Assembly (NCBI RefSeq): GCF_001295845.1
Contig: NZ_LJIC01000091.1
Span: 62,001 to 126,000 of the forward strand
DNA length: 64,000 nucleotides
Reading direction: 5' to 3'
Source: Rhodopseudomonas sp. AAP120
GTDB taxonomy: Bacteria; Pseudomonadota; Alphaproteobacteria; Rhizobiales; Xanthobacteraceae
The notes under the pieces were generated by a model, which saw only the letters and a program-made list of their open reading frames with translations, was not told where the DNA came from and did no database searches. Position 1 is the first letter of the stretch. Each line of letters begins with the position of its first letter. The position numbers were made by a program, and so were the translations under genes. Positions 26,004-35,230 of the stretch are shown here, one piece after another.

Positions 26004-27008
26004 ATGATCAAGCCTCTAGCCCTGTCGCTCGGCGAGCCCGCGGGCATCGGCCCGGACATCACCATCGCAGCATGGCTGCGTCGCGACGCGGCGCAGCTTC
26101 CGCCGTTCTATCTGCGCGGCGACGCCGACTGCATCGCGCGCCGCGCGCGCGCACTCGGGGCCGAAATCCCGATCGCCGAGGTCGCGATCGAGGAGGCGCC
26201 CACGGCGTTTGCCCGCGCCCTCCCCGTCGTCCCCACTGGCCACACGGCGACAGCCGCGCCCGGCAAACCGGACGACAGCAGCGCCGCAGCGGCCATCGGC
26301 GCGATCCGCAGCGCGGTGGATGACGTGCGCAGCGGCCGCGCCGCCGCGATCGTCACCAACCCGATCGCCAAGAGCGTGCTGTATCAGGCCGGCTTCGCGC
26401 ATCCCGGCCACACCGAATTTCTCGCCGAACTGGCGCGCGACGATGGTGCCGTGCCGCAACCGGTGATGATGCTGTGGTGCCCGAGCCTCGCGGTGGTGCC
26501 GGTCACCATCCACGTCTCGCTGCGCGATGCGATCGCGCAGCTCACTACCGAGCTGATCGTTTCGACCGCGCGCATCGTGGTGCGAGATCTGCAAAGCCGC
26601 CTGGGCATCGCCGCACCGCGGCTGGCGATTGCGGGCCTCAACCCGCATGCCGGCGAAGACGGCTCGCTCGGCCTCGAGGATCGCACCATCGTCGCGCCCG
26701 CGGTCGAGATCCTGCGCCGCGACGGCGTCGACGCGCGCGGGCCGCTGCCGGCCGATACGATGTTCCACGCCGCGGCACGCACGCGCTACGACTGCGCGAT
26801 CTGCATGTACCACGACCAGGCGCTGATCCCGATCAAGACCATCGCGTTCGACGAAGGCGTCAACGTCACGCTGGGCCTGCCGTTCATCCGCACCTCGCCC
26901 GATCACGGCACGGCGTTCGACATCGCCGGCAGCGGCCGCGCCGATCCGTCGAGCCTGATCGCGGCGTTGAAGCTCGCCGCCCGCATGGCGGACGCGCAAC
27001 GCGGATGA
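26004..27008 (+). CDS. pdxA: 4-hydroxythreonine-4-phosphate dehydrogenase
   Basis: NAD-dependent enzyme of the DXP-dependent pyridoxal phosphate pathway. The 334-residue protein starts [19 protein letters not shown]. Metal and substrate residues are visible in [24 protein letters not shown] and [12 protein letters not shown]. The C-terminus has the family motif [18 protein letters not shown]. The start at 26004 is chosen over an upstream ATG at 25971 because the shared N-terminus begins there and a GGACGG site precedes it. Its stop overlaps rsmA as ATGA. Confidence 0.97.
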   Translation: MIKPLALSLGEPAGIGPDITIAAWLRRDAAQLPPFYLRGDADCIARRARALGAEIPIAEVAIEEAPTAFARALPVVPTGHTATAAPGKPDDSSAAAAIGAIRSAVDDVRSGRAAAIVTNPIAKSVLYQAGFAHPGHTEFLAELARDDGAVPQPVMMLWCPSLAVVPVTIHVSLRDAIAQLTTELIVSTARIVVRDLQSRLGIAAPRLAIAGLNPHAGEDGSLGLEDRTIVAPAVEILRRDGVDARGPLPADTMFHAAARTRYDCAICMYHDQALIPIKTIAFDEGVNVTLGLPFIRTSPDHGTAFDIAGSGRADPSSLIAALKLAARMADAQRG

Positions 27009-27868
27009 GCGCGATCGACGATCTGCCGCCGCTGCGCGACGTCATCCGTCGGCACGATCTCGCCGCCAAGAAGTCGCTCGGCCAGAACTTCCTGCTCGAC
27101 CTCAACCTCACCTCGCGGATCGCGCGAGCGGCCGGTCCGCTCGACGGCGCCACCGTCGTCGAGATCGGCCCTGGTCCGGGCGGACTGACTCGCGCATTGC
27201 TCGCCGGCGGCGCCAAGCGCGTGATCGCGATCGAGCGCGACGAGCGCGCACTCGGCGCACTCGAAGAAATTGCCGCGCACTATCCGGGCCGGCTGGACGT
27301 CGTCTGCGCCGACGCGCTGACGTTCGATCCCCGCTTGATGATGGGCGACGCCAAGGCACGGATCGTCGCCAACCTGCCCTACAACATCGCGACGCCGCTG
27401 CTGATCGGCTGGCTGTGCGCCGAACCCTGGCCGCCGTGGTACGAGACGATGGTGCTGATGTTCCAGCGCGAGGTCGCGCAGCGCATCGTCGCGCACGAGA
27501 ACGACGACGCCTATGGACGTCTTGCGGTGCTGTCGAACTGGCGCTGCGACACCAGCATGCTGTTCGACATCGCGCCCTCCGCCTTCGTGCCGCCGCCGAA
27601 AGTCACTTCGACCGTGGTGCGCCTGACGCCTCGCGTCACCCCGGAGCCGTGCGATCGCGCGGCGCTCGAGCAGGTCGCCGCGGCCGCCTTCGGTCAGCGC
27701 CGCAAAATGCTGCGGCAGAGCCTGAAGTCGCTCGGCGTCGATCCGGCGCTGCTCGCGGCCGCCGCGGGCGTCGATCCGACGCGGCGAGCCGAAACCGTCC
27801 CGGTCTCGGGCTTTGTTGCCATGGCCAATGAATTGGCCGATATACGGAACCACAAGAACACATCCTGA
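27005..27868 (+). CDS. rsmA: 16S rRNA (adenine(1518)-N6/adenine(1519)-N6)-dimethyltransferase
   Basis: Dimethylates two adenines in helix 45 of 16S rRNA during late 30S maturation. The 287-residue protein shows the family entry [11 protein letters not shown], the SAM motif [12 protein letters not shown], the acidic second motif [11 protein letters not shown], and the catalytic [11 protein letters not shown]. The C-terminal domain [14 protein letters not shown] is also present. Translation is coupled to pdxA through the ATGA overlap. Confidence 0.97.
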   Translation: MSAIDDLPPLRDVIRRHDLAAKKSLGQNFLLDLNLTSRIARAAGPLDGATVVEIGPGPGGLTRALLAGGAKRVIAIERDERALGALEEIAAHYPGRLDVVCADALTFDPRLMMGDAKARIVANLPYNIATPLLIGWLCAEPWPPWYETMVLMFQREVAQRIVAHENDDAYGRLAVLSNWRCDTSMLFDIAPSAFVPPPKVTSTVVRLTPRVTPEPCDRAALEQVAAAAFGQRRKMLRQSLKSLGVDPALLAAAAGVDPTRRAETVPVSGFVAMANELADIRNHKNTS

Positions 27869-27884
27869 AGGGAGAGAAGCCGCC

Positions 27885-28943
27885 ATGACGCAGATGCGCC
27901 GCCAGTCTCTGGTGCAGTTCGCCGCCCCGCTGTGCGAGACCATCGTCGACACGCCGAAGCCGCAAGGCCGCGAAGTGCTGGTCAAGATCGAGCGCTGCGG
28001 CCTGTGCCACTCCGATCTGCACATCCAGGACGGCTACGCCGATCTCGGCGGCGGCAAGAAGCTCGACACCACCCGCGGCATGACGCTGCCGTTCACGCTC
28101 GGTCACGAGATCGCCGGCGTCGTCTCCGAAGTCGGCCCCGATGCGCCGAAGGAACTGATCGGCACCAAGAAGGCGGTGTTTCCGTGGATCGGCTGCGGCA
28201 AGTGCCGCGACTGCCTCGCCGGCGACGAGAACCTGTGCGCCAAGAACCGTTTCCTCGGCGTCTCGATCGACGGCGGCTTCGCTACGCATGTGCTGGTACC
28301 CGATGCGAAGTACCTGCTCGATTACGATCCGCTGCCGACCAATGTGGCCGCCACGCTGATGTGCTCGGGCATCACCGCCTATGGCGCGCTGAAGCGCCTG
28401 GTCGATCGTCCGCGCCAGCGCAACCTGCTGCTGATCGGTCTCGGCGGCGTCGGCATGATGGGCCTGTCGCTCGCTCAGGCGATGTTCAAACAGCCGATCG
28501 CGGTCGCCGATCTCAGCCCGGCGGCGCGCGAGGCTGCGCTGCAGAACGGCGCGGCCGTCGCTTATGATCCGTCCGAGCCCGACGTCGCCAAGCGGATCTT
28601 CAAGGAGACCGATGGCGGCTTCGATGGCGTGGTCGATTTCGCCGGCAACGACAAGTCGATGAACTTCGCGGTCAGCACGGTGGCGCGCGGCGGAAAGATC
28701 GTGGTGTCGGGCCTGATGGGCGGACAGTTCTCGCTGCCGATGGTGCAGTGGATCTACAAGCGCATGACCGTCGAAGGCTTCATGGTCGGCACGCTGGAGG
28801 AGACCAAGGAGCTGCTGGCGCTGGCGCGGGCCGGCAAGGTCAAGCCGACGCCGATGAAGGAAGAGCCGATGCAGGACGCGCAGAAGTGGATCAATCAGCT
28901 GCGCGCCGGCAAGGTCGTCGGCCGCATCATGCTGGCGAACTGA
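27885..28943 (+). CDS. Zinc-dependent alcohol dehydrogenase (MDR superfamily)
   Basis: NAD(P)-dependent oxidoreductase of unknown alcohol or aldehyde substrate. The 352-residue product has the catalytic zinc site (RCGLCHSDLH and GHEIAG) and the structural zinc Cys cluster GCGKCRDCLAGDENLC. The Rossmann motif is LLIGLGGVGMMGL. The start is set by AAGGGAGAG eight bases before the ATG at 27885. It lies 16 bp after rsmA and may share its transcript. The neighbours give no clue to substrate. Confidence 0.92.
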   Translation: MTQMRRQSLVQFAAPLCETIVDTPKPQGREVLVKIERCGLCHSDLHIQDGYADLGGGKKLDTTRGMTLPFTLGHEIAGVVSEVGPDAPKELIGTKKAVFPWIGCGKCRDCLAGDENLCAKNRFLGVSIDGGFATHVLVPDAKYLLDYDPLPTNVAATLMCSGITAYGALKRLVDRPRQRNLLLIGLGGVGMMGLSLAQAMFKQPIAVADLSPAAREAALQNGAAVAYDPSEPDVAKRIFKETDGGFDGVVDFAGNDKSMNFAVSTVARGGKIVVSGLMGGQFSLPMVQWIYKRMTVEGFMVGTLEETKELLALARAGKVKPTPMKEEPMQDAQKWINQLRAGKVVGRIMLAN

Positions 28944-28970
28944 GACGGCGTATCGCGCCGACCACACGGC

Positions 28971-29001
28971 TGCATTGCGGGTTCCACGAACCCGCAATGC
29001 A
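28971..29001. terminator. Perfect 14-bp inverted repeat downstream of the alcohol dehydrogenase
   Basis: TGCATTGCGGGTTC (28971-28984) pairs perfectly with GAACCCGCAATGCA (28988-29001) around a three-base loop CAC. It lies 28 bp after the dehydrogenase stop. There is no T-run after it, so it is either a transcript-end stabilising hairpin, a Rho-assisted terminator, or a protein-binding palindrome. Confidence 0.5.
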
Positions 29002-29110
29002 GGCCCGAATTGTCAAACACCCACCGGATTTGCGGCTTATTGCGACCCCAATTCTTGCGGAGAACACGGACAGCTAAGTTTCCGTTACCGCATCACGATC
29101 GGGGGATGCC

Positions 29111-30139
29111 ATGCGTCAGCAAACCGCCAAGATCCTTTGCGCCACCGGCGTCGGACTTGCCGCGAGCCTCGCCTTCACCGCGCTGACGGCGCCGCGCGCC
29201 GAAGCACGCGAATGCCTCGCCGCTCCGAAAGGACCGGCTCCTGCCGGCAGCCATTGGTTCTACCGGACCGATCACGCCAACAAGCGCAATTGCTGGTACG
29301 TCCGCGCCAAGGACGGCTCGTCGGTGGCGACGGCCTCCTCCGACTCTGCGCCTGACGGCGACGAGTCTGCGTCGGCAGCGCCCAGCAACACGGCTTCCGC
29401 CGACACGACCGCGGCGCCTGCTGCAGCCGCGACTGCCCCCGCAAGGCTCACCCGAAACGCCGCGGCGCCGCTGCATGCTTCGGTCGCCAATGCGCGCGCC
29501 GAAGTGCCCACCGAACCCACCCCGCTTCGCGATGCGGCCGCGCAGGATTCCGCCTCGCAATTTCCGGCGCCGCTGCCGTCGGCCGATCCGGTGAGCAGCC
29601 CGCAGACTGCAGCGCCATCCGCCGCGCCGCAGATCAATACCACGCAAGGGTCGCCGATCGATCAGCGCTGGGCCGATGCTCACGCCAGCGATGCGACCGC
29701 CGCCGCTTCGACCAGCGAGGCATCGACCAAGCTGCGCACCGCCGCGCAGGCCGCGATCGCCAAGGGCGGCTCGCCGGCGACCGCCGCGCTCGCCACCGCG
29801 GAATCCGCCACCACGCTGATCGCCGCCCTGCTCGCCGCACTGGCGCTGGCGGGCCTGATCGTTGGCGGAATCTTCAAGCTGGGCCGGCGCGACCCGGCCG
29901 TCCGCCGCAATCACAACGGCCGGCCCGACCTGTGGAGCGCCGCCGCCAGGCCGGCCACGGCCGACCATGACGGCGTACGCCTGACACAGGACATCGACCT
30001 ATCGCCGCCGATGCAACCGATCCAGCCGCCGTCCTGGATCCAGGCGGCGCGGCAGCGGCAGACGGCCGTCGCCAGCCACGACGAGGGCGATGAGATCGAG
30101 GAATTGCTGGCGCGGGCGCAGAAGCGTCCGGCGGCGTAA
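29111..30139 (+). CDS. Hypothetical exported protein with C-terminal membrane helix
   Basis: No named family recognised. The 342-residue product has a signal peptide (about residues 1-32, ending EARE). A short conserved-looking module follows (about 46-66, HWFYRTDHANKRNCWYVR, with Trp and Cys), then a long Ala/Ser/Pro/Thr-rich low-complexity stretch (about 70-230). One membrane helix is at about 235-256 (TLIAALLAALALAGLIVGG), followed by a roughly 80-residue cytoplasmic tail rich in Arg and Pro. The topology suggests an envelope protein with a periplasmic disordered stalk. A clear terminator follows. I cannot assign a function. Confidence 0.8.
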   Translation: MRQQTAKILCATGVGLAASLAFTALTAPRAEARECLAAPKGPAPAGSHWFYRTDHANKRNCWYVRAKDGSSVATASSDSAPDGDESASAAPSNTASADTTAAPAAAATAPARLTRNAAAPLHASVANARAEVPTEPTPLRDAAAQDSASQFPAPLPSADPVSSPQTAAPSAAPQINTTQGSPIDQRWADAHASDATAAASTSEASTKLRTAAQAAIAKGGSPATAALATAESATTLIAALLAALALAGLIVGGIFKLGRRDPAVRRNHNGRPDLWSAAARPATADHDGVRLTQDIDLSPPMQPIQPPSWIQAARQRQTAVASHDEGDEIEELLARAQKRPAA

Positions 30140-30164
30140 GCCGGGCCGAACGATCGGATCAGAG

Positions 30165-30191
30165 GGCCGCGCGATCCAGCGCGGCCTTTTT
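30165..30191 (+). terminator. Rho-independent terminator
   Basis: GGCCGCGC (30165-30172) and GCGCGGCC (30179-30186) form an 8-bp stem with a six-base loop, followed by five T (30187-30191). It ends the plus-strand gene at 30139 and lies just before the gmk stop on the other strand. Confidence 0.85.
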
Positions 30192-30199
30192 CATGCCGG

Positions 30200-30868
30200 C
30201 TACTTTTCCAGCTCGCGCCGCATGTCGCGCACGAACGCGTCGATGCCGATCTGGCGCTCGCGCTTGAGCTGCTCGGCGCGCAGGATTGCCTTCACCGACT
30301 CGAAGGCAATGCCGACATTGTCGTTGACGACGATGTAGTCGTACGCGTCGTAGTGGCTCATCTCGTCGCCGGCCTTCTTCATCCGGCCGTGGATCACTTC
30401 GTCGGAATCCTGCGCGCGGGTGTGCAGCCGATGCTCCAGCGCCTGCACCGACGGCGGCAGCACGAACACGCTGACGACGTCGTTGGGCGCGTGACTGCGC
30501 AGCTGCTGCGTGCCCTGCCAGTCGATGTCGAACAATACGTCGCGTCCCGCGGCCAGCGCCGCTTCGACCGGCGCCTTCGGCGTGCCGTAGCAATTGTCGA
30601 ACACGTTGGCCCATTCGAGAAATTCGCCGGCGGCGACCATCGCGTCGAATTTCGGCCGGTCGACGAAGTAGTAATCGCGGCCGTCGACTTCGCCCGGCCG
30701 CATCGGCCGCGTGGTCGCCGACACCGACATCTGCAAACTGGCCGCTTCCTTCACCAGCATCCGCGACAGCGTGGTCTTGCCGGCGCCCGACGGCGACGAC
30801 AGCACGAACATCAGTCCGCGCCGCTCGACGCCGTTCAAGCTCGCTGTCGCCGCGTCCGTCATGCTCAT
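30200..30868 (-). CDS. gmk: Guanylate kinase
   Basis: Phosphorylates GMP to GDP. The 222-residue protein has the P-loop LSSPSGAGKTTL. GMP-binding residues are in SATTRPMRPGEVDGRDYYFV and EFLEWANVFDNCYGTP, and the IDWQGTQQL segment and lid region (RMKKAGDEMSHYDAYDY) are present. The ATG at 30868 overlaps the yicC stop as ATGA; a second ATG lies 6 bp further in. It is the last gene of the fab-mltG-yicC-gmk run. Confidence 0.97.
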   Translation of the reverse strand: MSMTDAATASLNGVERRGLMFVLSSPSGAGKTTLSRMLVKEAASLQMSVSATTRPMRPGEVDGRDYYFVDRPKFDAMVAAGEFLEWANVFDNCYGTPKAPVEAALAAGRDVLFDIDWQGTQQLRSHAPNDVVSVFVLPPSVQALEHRLHTRAQDSDEVIHGRMKKAGDEMSHYDAYDYIVVNDNVGIAFESVKAILRAEQLKRERQIGIDAFVRDMRRELEK

Positions 30869-31752
30869 TCCAGATTCTGAACCTGCTCGCGGAACTGCTC
30901 GACGACGTTCTTCATGGCCAGTCCCGTGTTGGTGAGTTCGAGGTCGATCGATTTGGAGCAGCAGGTGTTCACTTCGCGGTTGAACTCCTGCGACAGGAAA
31001 TCCAGCCGGCGGCCGACCGCCCCGCCCTTGCTCAGCATCTCGCGCGCCTGCGCGACGTGCGAGGCGATGCGATCGAGCTCTTCGCGAATGTCGGCCTTGG
31101 TGGCCAGCATGATCGCTTCCTGGTGCAGCCGGTCGGCGTCGAACCGCTCCGAGGTTTCCAGCAGCGCCGCGACCTGTTCGGCGAGGCGCGCCTTGATCGC
31201 CTCCGGCTTGCGGCCGGGCGCGGCCTCCGCCTTCTTCGCCAGCGTTTCGATTTCGTCGAGCCGCTGCGTCAGCACCGCGCCGAGCGTCGCGCCTTCGCGC
31301 TTGCGCATCTCGATCAGGCTGGCGAGCGCCTGCGCGAACGATGCGACCACGGCGCTGCGCGCGGCCTTGTCCTCGGCTTCGTCTGCCTCGGGTTCGGAGA
31401 CTTCGATCACGCCCTTGATCGCCATCAGACCATCGATGCTCGGCGCCACCGCATCGACGCGGCCGGCGAGTTCGCTCGCGACCTTGAGCACCGACGTCAG
31501 CACCTCCTCGTTGATCCGCACCGTCGAGCCGGCATCGGCGCGCTTGACGGTGAGATTGGCGTAGACGGTGCCGCGCGACAGCGCGTCGGCGGCGCGCTTG
31601 CGAAGCTCGGCCTCGATGTCGTCCCATCCTTGCGGAATCCGCAGCCGAAAATCGAAGCCTTTGGCGTTGACGGATTTCAACTCCCACTCGAACGAATAGG
31701 CACCGCTGCTGCCGTGGCTACGCGCAAAACCCGTCATGCTCGACAACGACAT
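30865..31752 (-). CDS. YicC-family endoribonuclease-like protein
   Basis: Widely conserved family; E. coli YicC has been reported to act as an RNase. The 295-residue product begins MSLSSMTGFARSHG, and the N-terminal domain continues with WELKSVNAKGFDFRLRIP. The C-terminal DUF1732 part has RLDFLSQEFNREVNTCCSKS followed by VEQFREQVQNLE. Length and both ends match the family. It is translationally coupled to gmk, and the yicC-gmk neighbourhood is common. Confidence 0.95.
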   Translation of the reverse strand: MSLSSMTGFARSHGSSGAYSFEWELKSVNAKGFDFRLRIPQGWDDIEAELRKRAADALSRGTVYANLTVKRADAGSTVRINEEVLTSVLKVASELAGRVDAVAPSIDGLMAIKGVIEVSEPEADEAEDKAARSAVVASFAQALASLIEMRKREGATLGAVLTQRLDEIETLAKKAEAAPGRKPEAIKARLAEQVAALLETSERFDADRLHQEAIMLATKADIREELDRIASHVAQAREMLSKGGAVGRRLDFLSQEFNREVNTCCSKSIDLELTNTGLAMKNVVEQFREQVQNLE

Positions 31753-31848
31753 CGGTGACCGACTCCGCAGATACTGGTTTGAGACTCGCGCAGAACGCGC
31801 GCGGCGGACCTTAGCCGATCAGGCCGGGCCAAGGGAACAGCCGCGCTG

Positions 31849-33132
31849 CTAATCCTGGTCGGTCGCGCCCGGAGTTGCCGCGGGCGCGGCGGCGTTGGCC
31901 GGCGCGTTGCGGCTGCGCTTCTTCTGCGCGCCGTTCTTGCCGCCCTTCGGCGCGGCGGCCGGCGGCGCGGCCGAGGCGTTCGCGTCCGGGGCCGCCGCCG
32001 CTGGAGCGGCAGCCGGCTGGGATTCCTCGGCCGGCTCGACGGTGTCGTTCTGGATCTGGCGTTCCTGCGCGCGCAGCTTGGCGACGTTCTTCAGGTGCTG
32101 ATCGTAGCTGTCGCTGAAGGCGTGCCCGCCGGTGCCGTCGGCGACGAAGTACAAATCGCGCGTCCGCGCCGGGTTGGCGGCGGCTTCGAGCGAGGCGCGC
32201 CCCGGATTGGAGATCGGCCCCGGCGGCAGTCCCTCGATCACATAGGTGTTGTACGGGGACGGCTGCGTGATCTCGCTGCGCTTGATCGGCCGGCCCAGCG
32301 TGCCCTTGCCGCCGACCAGGCCGTAGATGATGGTCGGGTCCGACTGCAGCTTCATCTTCTTCTGCAGCCGATTGACGAACACCGACGCGACGCGGGTGCG
32401 CTCGTCCGGCTTGCTGGTTTCCTTTTCGATCAGCGACGCCAGCGTCACCAATTGCTCCGGAGTCTTGACCGGGATCTCCGGATTGCGGCGCTCCCAGACT
32501 TCGCTCAGGACGCGCTTCTGCGCCTGCTGCATCCGGGTGATGACTTGCTCGCGCTGCGTGCCGCGCGGAAACTTGTAGGTCTCGGGCAGCAGCGTCCCTT
32601 CGCGCGGAATCTCGCGCAGGCCGCCGGTGAAAATGTTGTTCTCGGACAGACGCGCGACGATCTGCTCGGAGGTCAGCCCTTCCGGAATCGTCACCGCGTG
32701 CTGCACCACCTTGCCCTCGACGATGGTGCCGATCACGTCGCGCAGGCTGGCGTTCTTCTGAAACGCGTACTCACCGGGCTTGAGGTCGGCGCGCGCCTTC
32801 AGCGCCAGCACGCTGCCGATGAACACCCAGCGATTGTTCTCGATCACGCCCTCGCGCTGCAGGATCTCGGCGATGTCGCCGAGGCCGGCGCGCTGCGGGA
32901 TGTTGACGACCTTGTCTTCCGTCAGCGGTCCCGCGGCTTCGATCTTCTGCTTGCCGTAGACGTAGATGCCGCCGGCGCCGAGCATCACGATCAGCAGGAT
33001 GGTGATGATGGCGTTGCCGATGATCACCAGCGGATTGCGGGCATGATCCGATCGCTTGGGGGGCGGCGGAAGTTGCTCGGGTTCAAGCGCCGCGCGCGGG
33101 CTTCTCGGCGAGATCGGCGGCCTTTCACTCAT
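31849..33132 (-). CDS. mltG: Endolytic murein transglycosylase (YceG family)
   Basis: Inner membrane lytic transglycosylase thought to end nascent glycan strands. The 427-residue protein starts MSERPPISP and has a cytoplasmic Pro-rich N-terminus and one membrane helix (about residues 39-60, LVIIGNAIITILLIVMLGAGG). A LysM-like and YceG domain follows (NIPQRAGLGDIAEILQREG, EGLTSEQIVARLSE). The catalytic Glu is in TLASLIEKETS, and SDPTIIYGL and NTYVIEGLPPGPISNPG are present. The last 70 or so residues form an Ala/Pro-rich low-complexity tail not needed for catalysis. It lies downstream of fabF. Confidence 0.95.
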   Translation of the reverse strand: MSERPPISPRSPRAALEPEQLPPPPKRSDHARNPLVIIGNAIITILLIVMLGAGGIYVYGKQKIEAAGPLTEDKVVNIPQRAGLGDIAEILQREGVIENNRWVFIGSVLALKARADLKPGEYAFQKNASLRDVIGTIVEGKVVQHAVTIPEGLTSEQIVARLSENNIFTGGLREIPREGTLLPETYKFPRGTQREQVITRMQQAQKRVLSEVWERRNPEIPVKTPEQLVTLASLIEKETSKPDERTRVASVFVNRLQKKMKLQSDPTIIYGLVGGKGTLGRPIKRSEITQPSPYNTYVIEGLPPGPISNPGRASLEAAANPARTRDLYFVADGTGGHAFSDSYDQHLKNVAKLRAQERQIQNDTVEPAEESQPAAAPAAAAPDANASAAPPAAAPKGGKNGAQKKRSRNAPANAAAPAATPGATDQD

Positions 33133-33335
33133 CGGTGCAACCTGATTCCTGTCGGCTCGAGGGTGGTCCCGTGCAAGATCGCACCAGCAGCGTTCGAGAT
33201 CACGACATTCGCGCAGCAACCCGGACGTGAATCAGTCCGGACCTTTCGGGACCGTCCGATCATACCCCCAATTCGTCGAATGTCGTAGCATTTAGCGGGG
33301 ATTACGGCGAAACGTTGAAAGATCGTCGCAACGCG

Positions 33336-34601
33336 TCAGTGAGCAACGCGCTGCAGGATCAACGATGCATTGGTGCCGCCGAAGCCGAAAGAGTTCGACA
33401 GTGCGACATTGATCTCGCGCTTGCGCGGCTTCCATGCCACGAGGTCGATCGCCGTTTCGACCGACGGGTTGTCGAGATTGATGGTCGGCGGCGCAACGTT
33501 GTCGCGAATCGCCAGCACGCTGAAGATCGCTTCCACCGCACCCGCAGCGCCGAGCAGATGCCCGATCGACGACTTGGTCGACGACATCGACACGCGCGAC
33601 GCGGCATTGCCGAGCAGGCGCTGTGCGGCGCCGAGTTCGATCTCGTCGCCGAGCGGCGTCGAGGTGCCGTGTGCGTTGATGTAGTCGATATCCGACACCG
33701 CGATGCCGGCGCGCTTGAGCGCCGCGCCCATGCAACGGAACGCGCCGTCGCCGTCCGAGCTCGGCGCCGTAATGTGATACGCGTCACCGCTCAGTCCGTA
33801 GCCGACGACTTCGGCGTAGATCCGCGCGCCGCGCGCCTTGGCGTGTTCGTACTCTTCGAGCACGACGACGCCGGCGCCCTCGCCCATCACGAAACCGTCG
33901 CGATCCTTGTCGTAAGGACGCGACGCCTTTTCGGGCGCGTCGTTGAACCCGGTCGACAGCGCACGCGCGGCCGCGAAGCCGGCCATCGCCAGACGGCTGA
34001 TCGGAGATTCGGTGCCGCCCGCCACCATCACGTCGGCATCGCCGAGCGCGATCAGTCGCGACGCGTCGCCGATCGCATGCGCGCCGGTCGAGCACGCGGT
34101 CACCACCGCATGGTTGGGCCCCTTGAGGCCGAACTCGATCGACACGTAGCCGGAGGCGAGATTGATCAGTCGGCCGGGAATGAAGAAAGGAGAGATCCGG
34201 CGCGGCCCCTTCTCTTTGAGAAGCAGCGCGGTCTCGGCGATGCCCTGCAGGCCGCCGATGCCGGAGCCGATCAGTACGCCGGAAGCGCAGCGTTCGTCCT
34301 CGGTCGACGGATGCCAGTTGGCATCGTCGAGCGCCTGACGCGCTGCACACATCGCATAGACGATGAAGTCATCGACCTTGCGCTGGTCCTTCGGCTCCAT
34401 CCACTGATCGGGATTGAAGGTGCCGTTGCTGCCGTCGCCACGCGGAATGATACAGGCGATCTGGCTGGCGATGTCGGAGACGTCGAAAGCGTCGATCTTG
34501 CGAGCGCCGCTTTCGCCGTTGAGGACCCGGTTCCAGGTCGCATCGACCCCACAGCCGAGCGGCGAAACCATGCCAAGGCCAGTGACGACGACACGTCTCA
34601 T
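33336..34601 (-). CDS. fabF: Beta-ketoacyl-ACP synthase II
   Basis: Condensing enzyme of type II fatty acid elongation. The 421-residue protein has the Cys-His-His triad: Cys170 (VVTACSTGAHAIGD), His311 (NAHGTSTPLGD) and His348 (SSIGHLLGAAG). It begins MRRVVVTGLGMVSPLG; the start at 34601 is preferred over an upstream in-frame ATG at 34634. It lies 97 bp after acpP, the conserved acpP-fabF order. Confidence 0.98.
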   Translation of the reverse strand: MRRVVVTGLGMVSPLGCGVDATWNRVLNGESGARKIDAFDVSDIASQIACIIPRGDGSNGTFNPDQWMEPKDQRKVDDFIVYAMCAARQALDDANWHPSTEDERCASGVLIGSGIGGLQGIAETALLLKEKGPRRISPFFIPGRLINLASGYVSIEFGLKGPNHAVVTACSTGAHAIGDASRLIALGDADVMVAGGTESPISRLAMAGFAAARALSTGFNDAPEKASRPYDKDRDGFVMGEGAGVVVLEEYEHAKARGARIYAEVVGYGLSGDAYHITAPSSDGDGAFRCMGAALKRAGIAVSDIDYINAHGTSTPLGDEIELGAAQRLLGNAASRVSMSSTKSSIGHLLGAAGAVEAIFSVLAIRDNVAPPTINLDNPSVETAIDLVAWKPRKREINVALSNSFGFGGTNASLILQRVAH

Positions 34602-34698
34602 GTTTTCTACTCCGGGCCAGAAAGCGCGGTCCAAAGCAAGAAGCCGGTCGACCGCTCAGCGTGCGGCCCGGCCGGCTTCATCGTAACCGCGCGGAAGA

Positions 34699-34938
34699 TC
34701 AGCTCTTCGCGTTCTTCTCGAGGAACTTGGTTGCGTCGCCGACGGTGAGAATCGTCTCAGCGGCATCGTCGGGGATTTCGCAGCCGAACTCTTCTTCGAA
34801 AGCCATCACGAGTTCGACGGTATCGAGGCTGTCGGCGCCGAGATCATCGATAAAGCTCGCGCTATCGACCACTTTCTCGGGTTCGACACCGAGGTGCTCC
34901 ACCACGATCTTCTTAACCCGCTCGCCAATCTCACTCAT
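34699..34938 (-). CDS. acpP: Acyl carrier protein
   Basis: Carries growing acyl chains on a phosphopantetheine arm. The 79-residue acidic protein has the attachment Ser37 in [19 protein letters not shown], exactly the usual context. The gap of 292 bp upstream (to the fabG stop) indicates an independent promoter for this highly expressed gene. Confidence 0.98.
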   Translation of the reverse strand: MSEIGERVKKIVVEHLGVEPEKVVDSASFIDDLGADSLDTVELVMAFEEEFGCEIPDDAAETILTVGDATKFLEKNAKS

Positions 34939-34972
34939 TCTCTAAACCCCGTTGTTCCGACCCGACCGACAG

Positions 34973-34999
34973 ACGATACGAGCCATCGTGGTGCGTCAA
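34973..34999 (-). promoter_or_regulatory. Candidate acpP promoter
   Basis: On the minus strand TTGACG (34999-34994) is followed after 15 bases by TATCGT (34978-34973), 35 bp ahead of the acpP start. The -35 box is good; the spacer is short and the -10 box partial. The call rests on position and is tentative. Confidence 0.3.
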
Positions 35000-35230
35000 C
35001 TCGCTAAAGTTCCGCAATCGCGAAGTGTACTGATTTTGCCCCGTCCCCGAGGTCGCAACCGCCGCCCGAGCGGCAGGTCCCCATCGGCAATATACAGGGT
35101 TTGGACATCCTGCAATGGCCTTCTTTGCCTATCCGCCGGGGCTTCGGTTATCATACTTCCGCTGCATTGACCACAAGCTCCGGACGCGACGGAAAACGTG
35201 TTTCCACCACACCGGGACTTGCGGCCGGCC

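Noticed and set aside
35004-35170. Short plus-strand frame between acpP and fabG
   Set aside because: Arg/Pro-rich text, no ribosome binding site, and it sits where the acpP promoter is expected.
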